Source of the DNA: Cupriavidus taiwanensis LMG 19424
GTDB lineage: Bacteria; Pseudomonadota; Gammaproteobacteria; Burkholderiales; Burkholderiaceae
Direction: 5' to 3'
DNA length: 64,000 bases
Assembly: GCF_000069785.1 (NCBI RefSeq)
Contig: NC_010528.1
Coordinates: 496,001-560,000 of the forward strand
Below are positions 53,873 through 64,000 of this stretch, in pieces. Numbering within the stretch: position 1 is the first letter of the stretch; each line of letters begins with the position of its first letter. The position numbers and the translations under genes are program-made. The notes beneath the pieces were generated by a model. The model saw nothing but the letters and a program-made list of their open reading frames with translations, searched no databases and was not told the origin of the DNA.

Positions 53873-53908
53873 GATTTCTCCTTGCGGGCAAAGACGATGG
53901 GGCCTAGT

Positions 53909-53960
53909 CTATCTGCTCGGCAGGGATTGCCAAGTTGGATACTATCGGCATAACAGATAG
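53909..53960. promoter_or_regulatory. Inverted half-sites between PACE and LysR genes
   Basis: CTATCTG at 53909-53915 and CAGATAG at 53954-53960 are a perfect 7-bp inverted pair 38 bases apart, the spacing class used by two LysR dimers. They lie in the divergent promoter region. Confidence 0.35.
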
Positions 53961-53980
53961 ATGAAGGGGTGGGGTTGCGT

Positions 53981-54883
53981 ATGAGTCTCTCGCTGGAGCA
54001 ATTGCAGGCCTTTGTCGCCGCGGCCGACACCGGCTCGTTCTCGGCCGCCGCGCGCCGGCTGGGCAAGGCCCAGTCGGTGGTCAGCGCGGCGGTGTCCAAC
54101 CTCGAGATCGATGCCGGCAACGCGCTGTTCGACCGCACCGGCCGCTACCCGGTGCTGACCCCGGCCGGCGAACGGCTGCTGGCCGAGGCGCGCGTGATCC
54201 TGGAGCGCTGCGAGCATTTCCGCGGCGTGGCCAAGAGCCTGGGCGAGGGCGTGGAGACGCGGCTGGTGCTGGCGGTCGACGAGCTCTATCCGGAAGAGAC
54301 GCTGGGCGCGCTGCTGGTGGAGTTTTCCGGGCGCTTCCCGGCGGTCGAGCTGGAACTGCTGTTCCCGCTGATGGAGGATGTCAGCCGGCTGGTGCTGGAG
54401 GGCGGCGCCGACCTCGGCATCATGTGGCGCCAGGAAGTGCTGCCGCCGGAACTGGGCTTCCATGCGCTCGGCTGGATGCCGATGCAGATCCTGTGCGCGC
54501 CCGACCATCCGCTGGCGTCGCAGCGGGTGGACTGGGAAGAGCTCAAGCGCTACCGCCAGCTGATGGTCGCGACCCGCACCGACAGCGAGGAAAAGATGCG
54601 CCTGCGCGTGGCCGCCGACGTGTGGTGGGTGGAAAGCCAGTGGGTGATCGTCGAGCTGGTCAAGCGCGGGCTGGGCTGGGCCTTCGTGCCGTGGCACGTG
54701 GTGGCCAATTCGCCGGCCGCGGCGCAGCTGGTGTCGCCGCCGCTGGCGTTCCAGCAGCAGGACTGGCCGGTGGCGATGGAACTGGTGTGGCACAAGCAGC
54801 GGCCGCTGGGCAAGGCCGCCACCTGGCTGCGCGAGCGCATCTGCGCGCAGCCGCTGCCGAGCGCGCCGCAGCGCGGCGGCTAG
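53981..54883 (+). CDS. LysR-family regulator
   Basis: Regulator of 300 residues from the chosen ATG. The N-terminal helix-turn-helix is clear (LEQLQAFVAAADTGSFSAAARRLGKAQSVVSAAVSNLE). The effector domain continues to a C-terminus with WWVESQWVIVELVKRGLGWAF. A GTG twelve bases earlier is possible. It is divergent from the PACE efflux gene, with which it likely shares an operator, and is convergent with the RND outer-membrane gene: the two stop codons share the palindrome CTAG. Confidence 0.9.
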   Translation: MSLSLEQLQAFVAAADTGSFSAAARRLGKAQSVVSAAVSNLEIDAGNALFDRTGRYPVLTPAGERLLAEARVILERCEHFRGVAKSLGEGVETRLVLAVDELYPEETLGALLVEFSGRFPAVELELLFPLMEDVSRLVLEGGADLGIMWRQEVLPPELGFHALGWMPMQILCAPDHPLASQRVDWEELKRYRQLMVATRTDSEEKMRLRVAADVWWVESQWVIVELVKRGLGWAFVPWHVVANSPAAAQLVSPPLAFQQQDWPVAMELVWHKQRPLGKAATWLRERICAQPLPSAPQRGG

Positions 54884-56397
54884 CGCTGCCCGATGGTGGC
54901 GGGCGCGGCGGCTTGTCCGCTGTCGCTGTCATTGCCGCTGTCACTGGCGCTACCGCCAGCACCTGCCGGCTGCGCGTGCCAGCCGCCGCCCAGCGCCTTG
55001 ATCAGCACCACGGCAGCGGTGTACTGGCGCCCGGTGATCGACAGCGCGGTGCGCTCGGCAGTGTAGGCGCTGGTCTGCGCCGTCAGCACGTCGAGCAGGC
55101 CGGCGGTGCCGGCGCGGTAGCGGTTGTTCACCAGTGCCAGCGCCTCGCGCGCCGAGCGCAGCGCGTCGTTCTGCACCACCGCCTCCTGTTCCAGCAGACG
55201 CTGCGCGGCAAGGTTGTCCTCGACTTCCTGGAACGCGCCCAGCACGGTCTGGCGGTAGTTGGCGACGGTCTGGTCGTAGGCCGCCACTGCCTGCGCCTTG
55301 GCCGCGCGGCGCGCGCCGCCGTCGAACAGCGTGCCGGCCAGGCCGCCGCCGATCGACCAGATCCGGTCCGGCAGCGACATCCAGCGCGCCAGCGTGCTGG
55401 CGGTCAGCCCGCCGCTGGCCGACAGCGACAGGGTCGGATAGTAGGCCGCCTGCGCCACGCCGATCTGCGCATTGGCCGACGCCATGCGCCGCTCGGCCGC
55501 GCCGATGTCGGGGCGGCGCTCGAGCAGTTGCGACGGCACCGCGGCCGGCACGCGCGGTGGCGCGGCGCGGAACTCGCCCGCGGCCAGCGACAGCGCCGCG
55601 GGCGGCTTGCCCACCAGCACGGCGATGGCATGCTCCAGCTGCGCGCGGGTGATCTGGATGTCGATCTGCTGCGCCTGCGCGCTCTTGAGCTGGGTCTCGG
55701 ACTGCAGCACGTCGGAGCGCTGCGCGGTGCCCGCCGCGTACTGGTTCTGCACCAGCTGCAGCGACTTCTGGTAGTCGGCCACGGTGCGGTCCAGCAGCGC
55801 CTTCTGCGCATCGGCCACGCGCAGCAGGAAGTAGCTTTGCGCCAGCGTGGCCTGCGTCGACAGCAGCGTTGAAGCAAGGTCGGCCTCGCTCGCCTGTGCG
55901 CTGGCCTCGCTGCTTTCCACCTGGCGCCGCACGCGGCCCCAGACGTCGAGTTCCCAGGTCGCGCCCAGCGTGGCGTTCTGCCCGTTGAGGGTGTTGCCGC
56001 TGGCACCGCGCGCGCGCGAGGCGCCGGCCTGCGCATCGACCAGCGGGAAGAAACCCGCGCGCGCCGCCTGCAGCGATGCCAGCGCCTGGCGGTACTGGGC
56101 CTCGGCGGCCTTGATGTTCTGGTTCGAGATCTGCACCTCGGCCATCAGCGCATCGAGCTGCGCGTCGCCGAACACGGTCCACCAGTCGGCGCGCGCCAGC
56201 GCATCCTGCGGTTCGGCCGGCTTCCAGTCGCCGGTCCAGGCCGGGGTGGCAGTATCGGCCGAGGCTTCCTTGAACTCTGCCGACATCGGCGCGTCGGGAC
56301 GCTGGTAGTCGGGGCCGACAGCGCAGCCGGCCAGCAGCAGCGCGCATGCGAGCGGCAGCGGCAGGGCAGGGGTCAGGAAACGGGTAAAAGCATTCAT
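54880..56397 (-). CDS. RND efflux outer-membrane lipoprotein, NodT/OprM family
   Basis: TolC-like outer-membrane channel of 505 residues with a lipobox (LLLAGC, lipidated C25) and family start CAVGPDYQRPDAP. Two repeated OEP domains are readable, e.g. ANQNIKAAEAQYRQALASLQ-type and QAAYYPTLSLSASGGLTAS segments, and the closing TAGLLDVLTAQTSAYTAER. It is the last gene of a four-gene operon and forms the exit duct of that pump. The Gly/Ser/Asp-rich tail after 485 is probably disordered. Confidence 0.93.
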   Translation of the reverse strand: MNAFTRFLTPALPLPLACALLLAGCAVGPDYQRPDAPMSAEFKEASADTATPAWTGDWKPAEPQDALARADWWTVFGDAQLDALMAEVQISNQNIKAAEAQYRQALASLQAARAGFFPLVDAQAGASRARGASGNTLNGQNATLGATWELDVWGRVRRQVESSEASAQASEADLASTLLSTQATLAQSYFLLRVADAQKALLDRTVADYQKSLQLVQNQYAAGTAQRSDVLQSETQLKSAQAQQIDIQITRAQLEHAIAVLVGKPPAALSLAAGEFRAAPPRVPAAVPSQLLERRPDIGAAERRMASANAQIGVAQAAYYPTLSLSASGGLTASTLARWMSLPDRIWSIGGGLAGTLFDGGARRAAKAQAVAAYDQTVANYRQTVLGAFQEVEDNLAAQRLLEQEAVVQNDALRSAREALALVNNRYRAGTAGLLDVLTAQTSAYTAERTALSITGRQYTAAVVLIKALGGGWHAQPAGAGGSASDSGNDSDSGQAAAPATIGQR

Positions 56398-56414
56398 GTC
56401 GAGTCTTCGCAAAT

Positions 56415-59400
56415 CTAGACGGCGGCCGGCTGGTCAGGCGTGCCGGTACCACGGCGGCGCTGGCGCCAGGCCCTGACCTTCAGGCGCCAGCGGTCCAGCG
56501 TCAGGTAGACCACCGGCGTGGTGTACAGCGTCAGCAACTGGCTCACCACCAGCCCGCCGACGATGGAAATGCCCAGCGGCGCGCGCAGCTCGGCGCCGTC
56601 GCCGCGGCCCAGCGCCAGCGGCACGGCGCCCAGCAGCGCCGCCATGGTGGTCATCAGGATCGGGCGGAAGCGCAGCAGGCAGGCGCGGTAGATGGCGTCG
56701 CGCGGCGACAGCCCCTCGCGCCGCTCGGCGTCGATGGCGAAGTCGATCATCATGATCGCGTTCTTCTTGACGATGCCGATCAGCAGGATCACGCCGATCA
56801 GCGCGATGATGCTGAAGTCGGTCTTCGAGGCCAGCAGCGCCAGCAGCGCGCCCACGCCGGCCGACGGCAGCGTCGACAGGATGGTGAGCGGGTGGACATA
56901 GCTTTCATACAGCACGCCCAGCACGATATAGATCGTGATCAGCGCCGCCAGGATCAGGGCCGGCTGGCTCTTGAGCGAGTCCTGGAACGCCTTGGCGCCG
57001 CCCTGGAAGTTGGCGCGCAGCGTTTCCGGCGCGCCGATGCGCGCCATCTCGCGGTTGATGGCGTCGGTCGCCTGCGACAACGAGGTCCCTTCGGCCAGGT
57101 TGAACGAGATCGTCGAGGCCGCGAACTGGCCCTGGTGGTTCACGCCCAGCGGCGTGCTGCTCGGCGTCACGCGCGCGAACGCCGCCAAGGGCACGCGGTT
57201 GCCGTTGCCGGTGACGACATAGATGTCCTTGAGCGCATCGGGGCCCTGCAGGTATTCCTGGCTCAGTTCCATCACCACGCGGTACTGGTTCAGCGGATGG
57301 TAGATGGTCGACACCAGCCGCTGGCCGAAGGCATCGTTCAGCACCGCATCGACCTGCTGCGCGGTCACGCCCAGCCGCGAGGCCGCGTCGCGGTCGATGA
57401 TGACCGAGGTCTGCAGCCCCTTGTCGTTGGTGTCGGTGTCGATATCCTCCAGCCCCTTCAGGTTGGACAGCGCCGCGCGCACCTTGGGCTCCCACGCGCG
57501 CAGTACCTCCAGGTCGTCGGACTGCAGCGTGAACTGGTACTGCGAGCTGCTCTGGCGCCCGCCCACGCGGATGTCCTGCACCGATTGCAGGAACAGGCTG
57601 GCGCCGGGCTCCTTGGCCAGCTTGCCGCGCAGGCGCGCGATGATGGCGTCGGCCGATTCCTTGCGCTCCGACAGCGGCTTGAGCGTGACGAACATCTGCC
57701 CGGTATTGCGCTGCGAGCCGCCGGTAAAACCCGTCACGTTGACCACCGCCGGGTCGGACTGGACGATCTTGATGAAGTTGTCGAGCTTGCCGCGCATGGC
57801 CTGGAACGAGGTGGCCTGGTCGGCGCGAATAAAGCCGATCAGCCGGCCCGTGTCCTGCTGCGGGAAAAAGCCCTTGGGCACGATCACATACAGGTAGACG
57901 TTGAGCGCGATGGTGGCGATCAGCACCAGCCACACCAGCGGGCTCAGCCGCAGTGCGGTCGACAGCGAACGTGCATAGCCGTCATGCAGCCACTGGAACA
58001 TGCGCTCGGTGGCGCGGAAGAAGCGTCCCTGCTTTTCCGGTTCCACCGGCCGCAACATGCGCGCGCACATCATCGGCGTGGTGGTCAGCGAGACCACCAG
58101 CGACACCAGGATCGCCACGGACAGCGTGATCGCGAATTCCTGGAACAGGCGGCCGACGATCCCACCCATCATCAGCAGCGGGATAAACACCGCGATCAGC
58201 GACAGGCTCATCGACAGCACCGTGAAGCCGACCTCGCGCGCGCCGCGCAGCGCCGCCGCCAGCGGCTTCATGCCTTCCTCGATATGGCGCGAGATGTTCT
58301 CGAGCACCACGATGGCATCGTCGACGACGAAGCCGGTGGCGATGGTCAGCGCCATCAGCGACAGGTTGTTCAGCGAGAACCCGGCCAGGTACATCACCGA
58401 GAACGTGCCGATCAGCGATACCGGCACCGCCACGCTGGGAATCAGGGTGGCGCGCACGTTGCGCAGGAACACGAACACCACCATGATCACCAGCGCCACC
58501 GAGATCATCAGCGTGTGCTCGACCTCGCGCAGCGAGGCGCGGATGGTGGGCGTGCGGTCCATCATCACGTCCATCGAGATCGCCGCCGGGATCATCTTCT
58601 GCAGGTTTGGCAGCATCTCGTTGACGCGGTCGACGGTCTCGATGATGTTGGCGCCGGGCGAGCGGTTCAGCACCAGCAGCACCGACGGCTTGCCGTTGGC
58701 CGAGCCCGCGTTGCGGATGTCCTGCACCGAATCGACCACGTTGGCGACGTCGCGCAGCCGCACCGGCACCGCGAACGAGTTTGGGCCGCTGGTGGCGCTG
58801 GTGCCGCCGGTGGCGCCGCTGGTGATGGTGGTGGTGCCGCTGCTGGTGGTGAGCGTGGTCACGGTGACGCCGTTGACGACCTTGGTGCTGACGCCGCCAC
58901 TGGCGGTCGCGTTGGCGGTGCTGGCGATCAGCGCGCCCGCCGACGCCGACGAGTAGGTGCCCGGCGTGGCGTAGCGGATGATCAGCGGCATGTAGTCTTC
59001 CGCCTTCATCGCCTGGTCGTTGGCGTAGACCTGCCAGTTGTTGCTGGCGTTTTCCAGCGTGCCCAGCGGCCGGTTGGCATTGGTCGCGCTGATGGTGTTG
59101 CGCACGTCCTCGAGCGAGATGCCGTAGTTGTTCAGCGCGGTCGGATTCAGCTCGACCCGCACCGCCGGCAGCGAGGCGCCGCCGATGGTGACCTGGCCCA
59201 CGCCTTCGACCTGCGACAGCTTCTGCGCCAGGATGGTCGAGGCCGCGTCGTACAGCTGCCCGCGCGTCATGGTCGGCGAGGTCAGCGCGATGATCATGAT
59301 CGGCGCGTCGGCCGGGTTGACCTTGCGGTAGGTCGGGTTGTTGGGCAGGCTGGTCGGCAGCGTCGCGCGCGAGGCGTTGATGGCCGCCTGCACGTCGCGC

Positions 59401-59714
59401 GCGGCGCCGTCGATATCGCGCGACAGGTCGAACTGCAGCGTCACACGGGTCGAGCCCAGCGAGCTGCTCGAGGTAATCTCGGTCACGCCCGCGATGGTGC
59501 CGAGCGCGCGCTCCAGCGGCGTGGCGACGGTGGCGGCCATCGTTTCCGGGCTGGCGCCCGGCAGCGACGCCGACACCGAGATGGTCGGGAAGTCCACCTG
59601 CGGCAATGGCGATACCGGCAGCAGCCGCAGCGCCGCCAGCCCCGCCAGCAGGATGCCCAGCGTGAGCAGCGCGGTCGCGACCGGGCGGTGGATAAAGGCA
59701 GCCGAGAGATTCAT
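56415..59714 (-). CDS. RND multidrug efflux permease, MdtC/MuxC-like
   Basis: Inner-membrane proton-driven pump of 1099 residues, longer than E. coli MdtC (1025). It has the HAE1 features: 12 helices, the proton-relay Asp pair in TM4 ([17 protein letters not shown]) and paired loops of the large periplasmic domains. A 65-residue Ser/Thr/Gly/Ala-rich stretch (about residues 249-315) is inserted in the first periplasmic half, where its sister permease has only a short turn ([13 protein letters not shown]). MdtBC-type pumps work as mixed trimers, exporting bile salts, novobiocin and similar compounds. It follows the sister permease by two bases. Confidence 0.92.
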   Translation of the reverse strand: MNLSAAFIHRPVATALLTLGILLAGLAALRLLPVSPLPQVDFPTISVSASLPGASPETMAATVATPLERALGTIAGVTEITSSSSLGSTRVTLQFDLSRDIDGAARDVQAAINASRATLPTSLPNNPTYRKVNPADAPIMIIALTSPTMTRGQLYDAASTILAQKLSQVEGVGQVTIGGASLPAVRVELNPTALNNYGISLEDVRNTISATNANRPLGTLENASNNWQVYANDQAMKAEDYMPLIIRYATPGTYSSASAGALIASTANATASGGVSTKVVNGVTVTTLTTSSGTTTITSGATGGTSATSGPNSFAVPVRLRDVANVVDSVQDIRNAGSANGKPSVLLVLNRSPGANIIETVDRVNEMLPNLQKMIPAAISMDVMMDRTPTIRASLREVEHTLMISVALVIMVVFVFLRNVRATLIPSVAVPVSLIGTFSVMYLAGFSLNNLSLMALTIATGFVVDDAIVVLENISRHIEEGMKPLAAALRGAREVGFTVLSMSLSLIAVFIPLLMMGGIVGRLFQEFAITLSVAILVSLVVSLTTTPMMCARMLRPVEPEKQGRFFRATERMFQWLHDGYARSLSTALRLSPLVWLVLIATIALNVYLYVIVPKGFFPQQDTGRLIGFIRADQATSFQAMRGKLDNFIKIVQSDPAVVNVTGFTGGSQRNTGQMFVTLKPLSERKESADAIIARLRGKLAKEPGASLFLQSVQDIRVGGRQSSSQYQFTLQSDDLEVLRAWEPKVRAALSNLKGLEDIDTDTNDKGLQTSVIIDRDAASRLGVTAQQVDAVLNDAFGQRLVSTIYHPLNQYRVVMELSQEYLQGPDALKDIYVVTGNGNRVPLAAFARVTPSSTPLGVNHQGQFAASTISFNLAEGTSLSQATDAINREMARIGAPETLRANFQGGAKAFQDSLKSQPALILAALITIYIVLGVLYESYVHPLTILSTLPSAGVGALLALLASKTDFSIIALIGVILLIGIVKKNAIMMIDFAIDAERREGLSPRDAIYRACLLRFRPILMTTMAALLGAVPLALGRGDGAELRAPLGISIVGGLVVSQLLTLYTTPVVYLTLDRWRLKVRAWRQRRRGTGTPDQPAAV

Positions 59715-59716
59715 CG

Positions 59717-62700
59717 TTACACCGGCTCCTCGCCCGTGCCGCCTTCCTCCGGATCGCCGAAGCGGCGCTTGCGCCAGCCTTTCACGCGCGTCGCCACGCG
59801 GTCGAACGCCAGGTAGATCACCGGCGTGGTGAACAGCGTCAGCACCTGGCTGACCAGCAGGCCGCCCACCATGGTCACGCCCAGCGGCCGGCGCAGCTCG
59901 CTGCCGATGCCCGAGCCCAGCATCAGCGGCAGCGCCGCCAGCAGCGCCGCCATGGTGGTCATCAGGATCGGGCGGAAGCGCAGCAGGCAGGCCTGGAAGA
60001 TCGCGTCGCGCGGCGACATGCCTTGCTCGCGCTCGGCCTCTAGCGCGAAGTCGATCATCATGATCGCGTTCTTCTTGACGATGCCGATCAGCAGGATGAT
60101 GCCGATGATGGCAATGATGCCCAGGTCCATGCCCGCCACCAGCAGCGCCAGCAGCGCGCCCACGCCGGCCGACGGCAGCGTCGACAGGATCGTGACCGGG
60201 TGGATGGTGCTTTCATACAGCACGCCCAGCACGATATACATGGTCACCACCGCGGCCAGGATCAGCCACAGCGTGTTTGACAGCGACGCACGGAACGCCA
60301 GCGCCGCGCCCTGGAAGCTGGTCTGCATCGAGATCGGCAGGCCCAGCTCCTGCTCGACCCGGGTGATCTTGTCGACCGCGGCGCCGAGCGATTCGCCATG
60401 CGCCAGGTTGAACGAGATCGTCGCCGCGGGGAATTGCCCCTGGTGGTTGATCACCAGCGGCCCGGTACGCTCGGTGATGCGCGCGAACGCGCCCAGCGGC
60501 ACCTGTCCGCCGGACGAGGAGGGCAGCCGCAGCTCGGCCAGCGATTGCGGGCTGGTGCGGAATTCCGGCATGGTCTCGAGCACCACGCGGTACTGGCTCG
60601 ACTGCGTGAAGATGGTCGACACCAGCCGCTGGCCGAAGGCGCTGTACAGCGCGCTGTCGATCACCGCGGTGGTGATGCCGAAACGCGCCGCGGCGTCGCG
60701 GTCGATGTCGACATAGGCGCGCAGGCCGTTGTTCTGCTGGTCGCTGGTGACATCGCGCAGCTCCGGCTCCTGGCGCAGGCGCTCGACCAGCTTCGGCACC
60801 CACGCCGCCAGCGTCGCGGGATCGGGGTCTTCCACCGTGAACTGGTACTGCGTGCGCGAGACCTTGTCCTCGATGGTCAGGTCCTGCACGGGCTGCGTGA
60901 ACAGCGACACGCCGCCGAGGCTCTGCACCGATTGCTGGAGGCGCTGGGTGACCACGTCGATCGGGTCGCGCTCGCCCTTGGGCTTGAGGTTGATCAGCAT
61001 GCGCCCGGCGTTGAGCGTGGCGTTGCTGCCATCCACGCCGATGAACGACGACAGGCTGGCCACTGCCGGGTCCTGCATCACCACCTTGGCCACCGCTTCC
61101 TGCTTGCGCGCCATGGCGTTGAACGAGGTGGTCTGCGCGGCCTCGGTGATGCCCTGGATCACGCCGGTGTCCTGCACCGGGAAGAAGCCCTTGGGCACCA
61201 GCAGGTACAGCAGCACGGTCAGCGCCAGCGTGGCCACCGCCACCACCAGCGTGGCCTTCTGGCGGTCGAGTACCCACTCCAGGCCTCGCCCGTAGCGTTC
61301 GATCACGTTGTCGAAGAAGCGGCCGGTGGCGCGGTGGAAGCGCGATAGCTTCTCCTCCGGCACATGGTGCAGCAGCCGCGCGCACATCATCGGCGTGAGC
61401 GTCAGCGACACCACCGCCGAGATCAGGATCGACACCGCCAGCGTGATCGCGAACTCGCGGAACAGCCGACCCACCACGTCGCCCATGAACAGCAGCGGGA
61501 TCAGCACCGCGACCAGCGAGAAGGTCAGCGAGATGATGGTGAAGCCAATCTGCTTCGAGCCCTTGAGCGCCGCCTGCATCGGCGAATCGCCCTTCTCGAT
61601 GTAGCGCATGATGTTCTCGATCATCACGATCGCATCATCGACCACGAAGCCGGTGGCGATGGTCAGCGCCATCAGCGTCAGGTTGTTGATCGAGAACCCG
61701 GCCAGGTACATCACGCCGAACGTGCCCACCAGCGACAGCGGCACCGCCACGCCCGGGATGATGGTGGCGGGGATATTTCGCAGGAACAGGAAGATCACCA
61801 GCACCACCAGCGCGATCGCCAGCAGCAGCTCGAACTGCACGTCCTCGACCGAGGCGCGGATGGTGGTGGTGCGGTCGGTCAGCAGCTGCACGTGCACCGA
61901 CGCCGGCAGCGCGTTCTGCAGCTGCGGCAGCAGCGCCTTGATGCGGTCGACCACCTCGATCACGTTCGCGCCGGGCTGGCGCTGGATGTTGAGCACGATC
62001 GCGGGCTTGTCGTTGGCCCATGCGGCCAGGCGGCTGTTCTCGGGGCCGTCGACGATCTCGGCCACGTCGGTGATGCGGATCGGCGCGCCGTTCTTGTAGC
62101 CGAGGATGATCTGGCGGTATTCGTCGGCGGAGCGCAGCTGGTCGTTGGCGTCGATGGTCGACGCGCGCTGCGGGCCGTCGAAGCTCCCCTTGGCGCCGTT
62201 GACATTGGACGCGCCGATGGCGGTGCGCAGGTCGTCGATCGACATGCCCAGCGACGCCAGCGCGGTCGGGTTGGCCTGGATGCGCACCGCGGGACGCTGC
62301 CCGCCGCTGATGGTGACGAGGCCCACGCCCTGGATCTGCGAGATCTTCTGCGCCACGCGCGTATCGACCATGTCCTGCAGCTTGGGCAGCGGCATGGTGT
62401 CGGACGTCATGGCGATGGTCATGATCGGCGCGTCGGCCGGGTTGACCTTGCTGTAGACCGGCGGCATCGGCAGGTCCGACGGCAGCAGGTTGCTGCCGGC
62501 ATTGATGGCGGCCTGCACCTCCTGCTCGGCCACGTCCAGCGGCAGCGTCAGCTCGAACTGCAGCGTGATCACCGACGCCCCTCCTGACGAGGACGACGAC
62601 ATCTGCTTCAGGCCCGGCATCTGGCCGAACTGGCGCTCCAGCGGCGCGGTCACCGACGAGGTCATCACGTCGGGGCTGGCGCCGGGGTATAGCGTGGTGA

Positions 62701-62839
62701 CCTGGATCGTCGGGTAGTCGACCTCGGGCAGCGCCGACAGCGGCAGCAGCCGGTAGGCCACCAGCCCGGACAGCAGGATGGCCAGCATCAGCAGCGCCGT
62801 CGCGACCGGGCGCTCGATGAAGAGGCGGGACGGGTTCAT
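59717..62839 (-). CDS. RND multidrug efflux permease, MdtB/MuxB-like
   Basis: Permease of 1040 residues, E. coli MdtB being 1040. It opens [20 protein letters not shown], shows [21 protein letters not shown] in TM4, and the second-half [21 protein letters not shown] and [16 protein letters not shown]. No insertion is present in the loop expanded in its partner. It lies ten bases after the adaptor gene and two bases before the second permease, so the three are one translational unit. Confidence 0.93.
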   Translation of the reverse strand: MNPSRLFIERPVATALLMLAILLSGLVAYRLLPLSALPEVDYPTIQVTTLYPGASPDVMTSSVTAPLERQFGQMPGLKQMSSSSSGGASVITLQFELTLPLDVAEQEVQAAINAGSNLLPSDLPMPPVYSKVNPADAPIMTIAMTSDTMPLPKLQDMVDTRVAQKISQIQGVGLVTISGGQRPAVRIQANPTALASLGMSIDDLRTAIGASNVNGAKGSFDGPQRASTIDANDQLRSADEYRQIILGYKNGAPIRITDVAEIVDGPENSRLAAWANDKPAIVLNIQRQPGANVIEVVDRIKALLPQLQNALPASVHVQLLTDRTTTIRASVEDVQFELLLAIALVVLVIFLFLRNIPATIIPGVAVPLSLVGTFGVMYLAGFSINNLTLMALTIATGFVVDDAIVMIENIMRYIEKGDSPMQAALKGSKQIGFTIISLTFSLVAVLIPLLFMGDVVGRLFREFAITLAVSILISAVVSLTLTPMMCARLLHHVPEEKLSRFHRATGRFFDNVIERYGRGLEWVLDRQKATLVVAVATLALTVLLYLLVPKGFFPVQDTGVIQGITEAAQTTSFNAMARKQEAVAKVVMQDPAVASLSSFIGVDGSNATLNAGRMLINLKPKGERDPIDVVTQRLQQSVQSLGGVSLFTQPVQDLTIEDKVSRTQYQFTVEDPDPATLAAWVPKLVERLRQEPELRDVTSDQQNNGLRAYVDIDRDAAARFGITTAVIDSALYSAFGQRLVSTIFTQSSQYRVVLETMPEFRTSPQSLAELRLPSSSGGQVPLGAFARITERTGPLVINHQGQFPAATISFNLAHGESLGAAVDKITRVEQELGLPISMQTSFQGAALAFRASLSNTLWLILAAVVTMYIVLGVLYESTIHPVTILSTLPSAGVGALLALLVAGMDLGIIAIIGIILLIGIVKKNAIMMIDFALEAEREQGMSPRDAIFQACLLRFRPILMTTMAALLAALPLMLGSGIGSELRRPLGVTMVGGLLVSQVLTLFTTPVIYLAFDRVATRVKGWRKRRFGDPEEGGTGEEPV

Positions 62840-62848
62840 GCGGCGTCC

Positions 62849-64000
62849 TTACTGCTGCGGCGCGCGCGCGGCCGGTGCGCTGGCGCCGGCTTCGCGGTGG
62901 CGGCGGCGTTCGCCTTGCGGTGCCGAAGCGCTTGCAGCGCCTGTAGCGCCGGCATCGGCCTGCGCGCCGCTGGCACCGCCGGCACCGCCCGCACCGCTCG
63001 CACCATCGCGATGGCGCCGCCCGCGCGCGCGCGGCTGGCTGGCCGGCACCACCGCGGCCGCGCGTGCCGCCGGGTCGACGGTTTCGACCGTCATGCCTTC
63101 CTTGAGCCGGTCGGCGCCGTCGACCACCACGCGCTGGCCCGGCTCGAGCCCCTTGAGCACCGCGGTGCGGGCGCCGTCGCCGGGGCCCAGCTCGACCACC
63201 TGCACCTTGACCTTGCTGGCTTCGTCGACGGTATAGACGAAGGTGCCCTGCTGGCCGCGCTGGATCGCCGCCACCGGGATCACGGTGGCGTCCCGCAGCG
63301 TGTCGACGCGCGTGCGGACATTGACGAACTGGTTGGGGAACAGCATGCCGTCGGCATTGGGGAAGACCGCCTTGAGCTTGACCGTGCCGGTGGTGGTGTC
63401 GATCTGGTTGTCGGTGGTCAGCAGCGTGCCTTCGCCCAGCTGGTTGCGCACCTGGCGGTCCCAGGCCTGCACCGGCAGTTTCTCGCCGGCGTTGAGCTTC
63501 TTCAGTACCGAGGGCAGGTTGTCCTCGGGGATGGTGTACATCACCGCGATCGGCTGGATCTGCGTGATCAGCGCGATGCCGTTGGTGTCGCTGGTGTTGA
63601 CGATATTGCCGGGGTCGACCTGGCGCAGGCCGATGCGGCCCGACACCGGCGCCACGATCTTCGTGTAGCCCAGTTGCAGGCGCGCGTTGGCGACGTTGCC
63701 CTGGTCGGTCTTGACCACGCCCTCGTACTGGCGCACCAGCGCGTCCTGGGTATCGACCTGCTGCTTGGAGATCGAATCCTGGCCCAGCAGCGTGCGGTAG
63801 CGCTGCTGGTCCAGCTTCGCGTTCTGCAGCAGCGCCTGGTCGCGCGCCAGCTGGCCCACGGCCTGGTCGAGCGCGGCCTGGAACGGGCGCGGGTCGATCT
63901 CGGCCAGCACGTCGCCGGCCGTGACCATCTGGCCTTCCTTGAACAGCACCTTGAGCAGCGGGCCGGACACCTGCGCGCGCACGGTCACGTTCGAGACCGG
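62849..64000 (-). CDS. RND membrane fusion protein, MdtA/MuxA-like (5' end outside window)
   Basis: Periplasmic adaptor whose first residues lie beyond the right edge. The visible part starts in the biotinyl-lipoyl domain (TVRAQVSGPLLKVLFKEGQMV then AEIDPRPFQAALDQA), followed by the alpha-hairpin (QDALVRQYEGVVKTDQ), the beta barrel (FPNADGMLFPNQFVNVR) and a membrane-proximal domain (GPGDGARTAVLKGLEPGQRV). The C-terminal 75 residues are an Ala/Gly/Arg/Ser-rich tail with HR-rich clusters (GRRHRDGASG and GERRRHREAG) that most relatives lack. First gene of the mdtABC-oprM-like operon in the window's reading order. Confidence 0.92.
   Translation of the reverse strand, partial: PVSNVTVRAQVSGPLLKVLFKEGQMVTAGDVLAEIDPRPFQAALDQAVGQLARDQALLQNAKLDQQRYRTLLGQDSISKQQVDTQDALVRQYEGVVKTDQGNVANARLQLGYTKIVAPVSGRIGLRQVDPGNIVNTSDTNGIALITQIQPIAVMYTIPEDNLPSVLKKLNAGEKLPVQAWDRQVRNQLGEGTLLTTDNQIDTTTGTVKLKAVFPNADGMLFPNQFVNVRTRVDTLRDATVIPVAAIQRGQQGTFVYTVDEASKVKVQVVELGPGDGARTAVLKGLEPGQRVVVDGADRLKEGMTVETVDPAARAAAVVPASQPRARGRRHRDGASGAGGAGGASGAQADAGATGAASASAPQGERRRHREAGASAPAARAPQQ

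Noticed and set aside
56892..59816. 974-residue plus-strand ORF opposite the MdtC-like pump
   Set aside because: Antisense shadow with Arg/His/Gln-rich text; the RND permease on the minus strand is full-length and canonical.

Overview
The window is GC-rich chromosomal DNA from a beta-proteobacterium of the Burkholderiales. Gene content, gene order (recA-recX-sucCD, pgk-pyk-fba-purC-purE-purK) and protein style point to Cupriavidus or a close Ralstonia relative. This is an inference from recognised families, not from a database search. The DNA is densely coded: 54 protein genes, one of them cut by the right edge, and one tRNA. Nothing looks like a prophage, an insertion sequence or a CRISPR array.

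Region 1 (1-10.1 kb) is housekeeping and envelope: a ClC chloride channel, RhlE RNA helicase, the stress kinase SrkA, a universal stress protein, a CoA-transferase/racemase family III enzyme, an orphan NarL-type response regulator, and a pair of peptidoglycan enzymes (an L,D-transpeptidase and a Tat-exported MepK-type endopeptidase). A tRNA-Met(CAT) follows. Region 2 (10.1-14.7 kb, minus strand) has a response regulator, a TctE-like sensor kinase, a DUF4212 membrane protein and, after a gap, an MHS-family transporter with a large extra periplasmic loop.

Region 3 (14.7-24.5 kb) runs recA (with a textbook LexA box) - recX - DUF2889 - sucCD - TerC-family gene - type IV pilin - PglL-type pilin glycosyltransferase, then two small exported Tyr/Pro-rich proteins on the other strand. 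Region 4 (24.5-38.7 kb) carries moaC, an M48 TPR metalloprotease, a minus-strand row (ilvE, CHCC zinc finger, waaF, SnoaL-like, YheT-like hydrolase, unknown), a SNF2 helicase, a Bug-type binding protein and two tandem paralogous LuxR-type regulators.

Region 5 (39-50 kb) is the glycolytic/Calvin and purine block pgk-pyk-fba-purC-purE-purK followed by a Sua5/TsaC protein, then azlCD and dacB. Region 6 (50-64 kb) is accessory: a MarR/binding-protein/flavin-monooxygenase operon with a striking nested palindrome in front of it, a PACE efflux gene divergent from a LysR regulator, and a four-gene MdtABC-OprM-type RND efflux operon running off the right edge.

A bipartite palindromic repeat of about 80-95 bp occurs six times (plus one half copy) between genes; copies sit on both sides of the SNF2 gene and on both sides of purC. 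The most interesting non-coding signals are a 14-bp stem that would mask the ribosome binding site of the orphan response regulator, a leader with three hairpins in front of the TerC gene, and the nested inverted repeat ahead of the monooxygenase operon.
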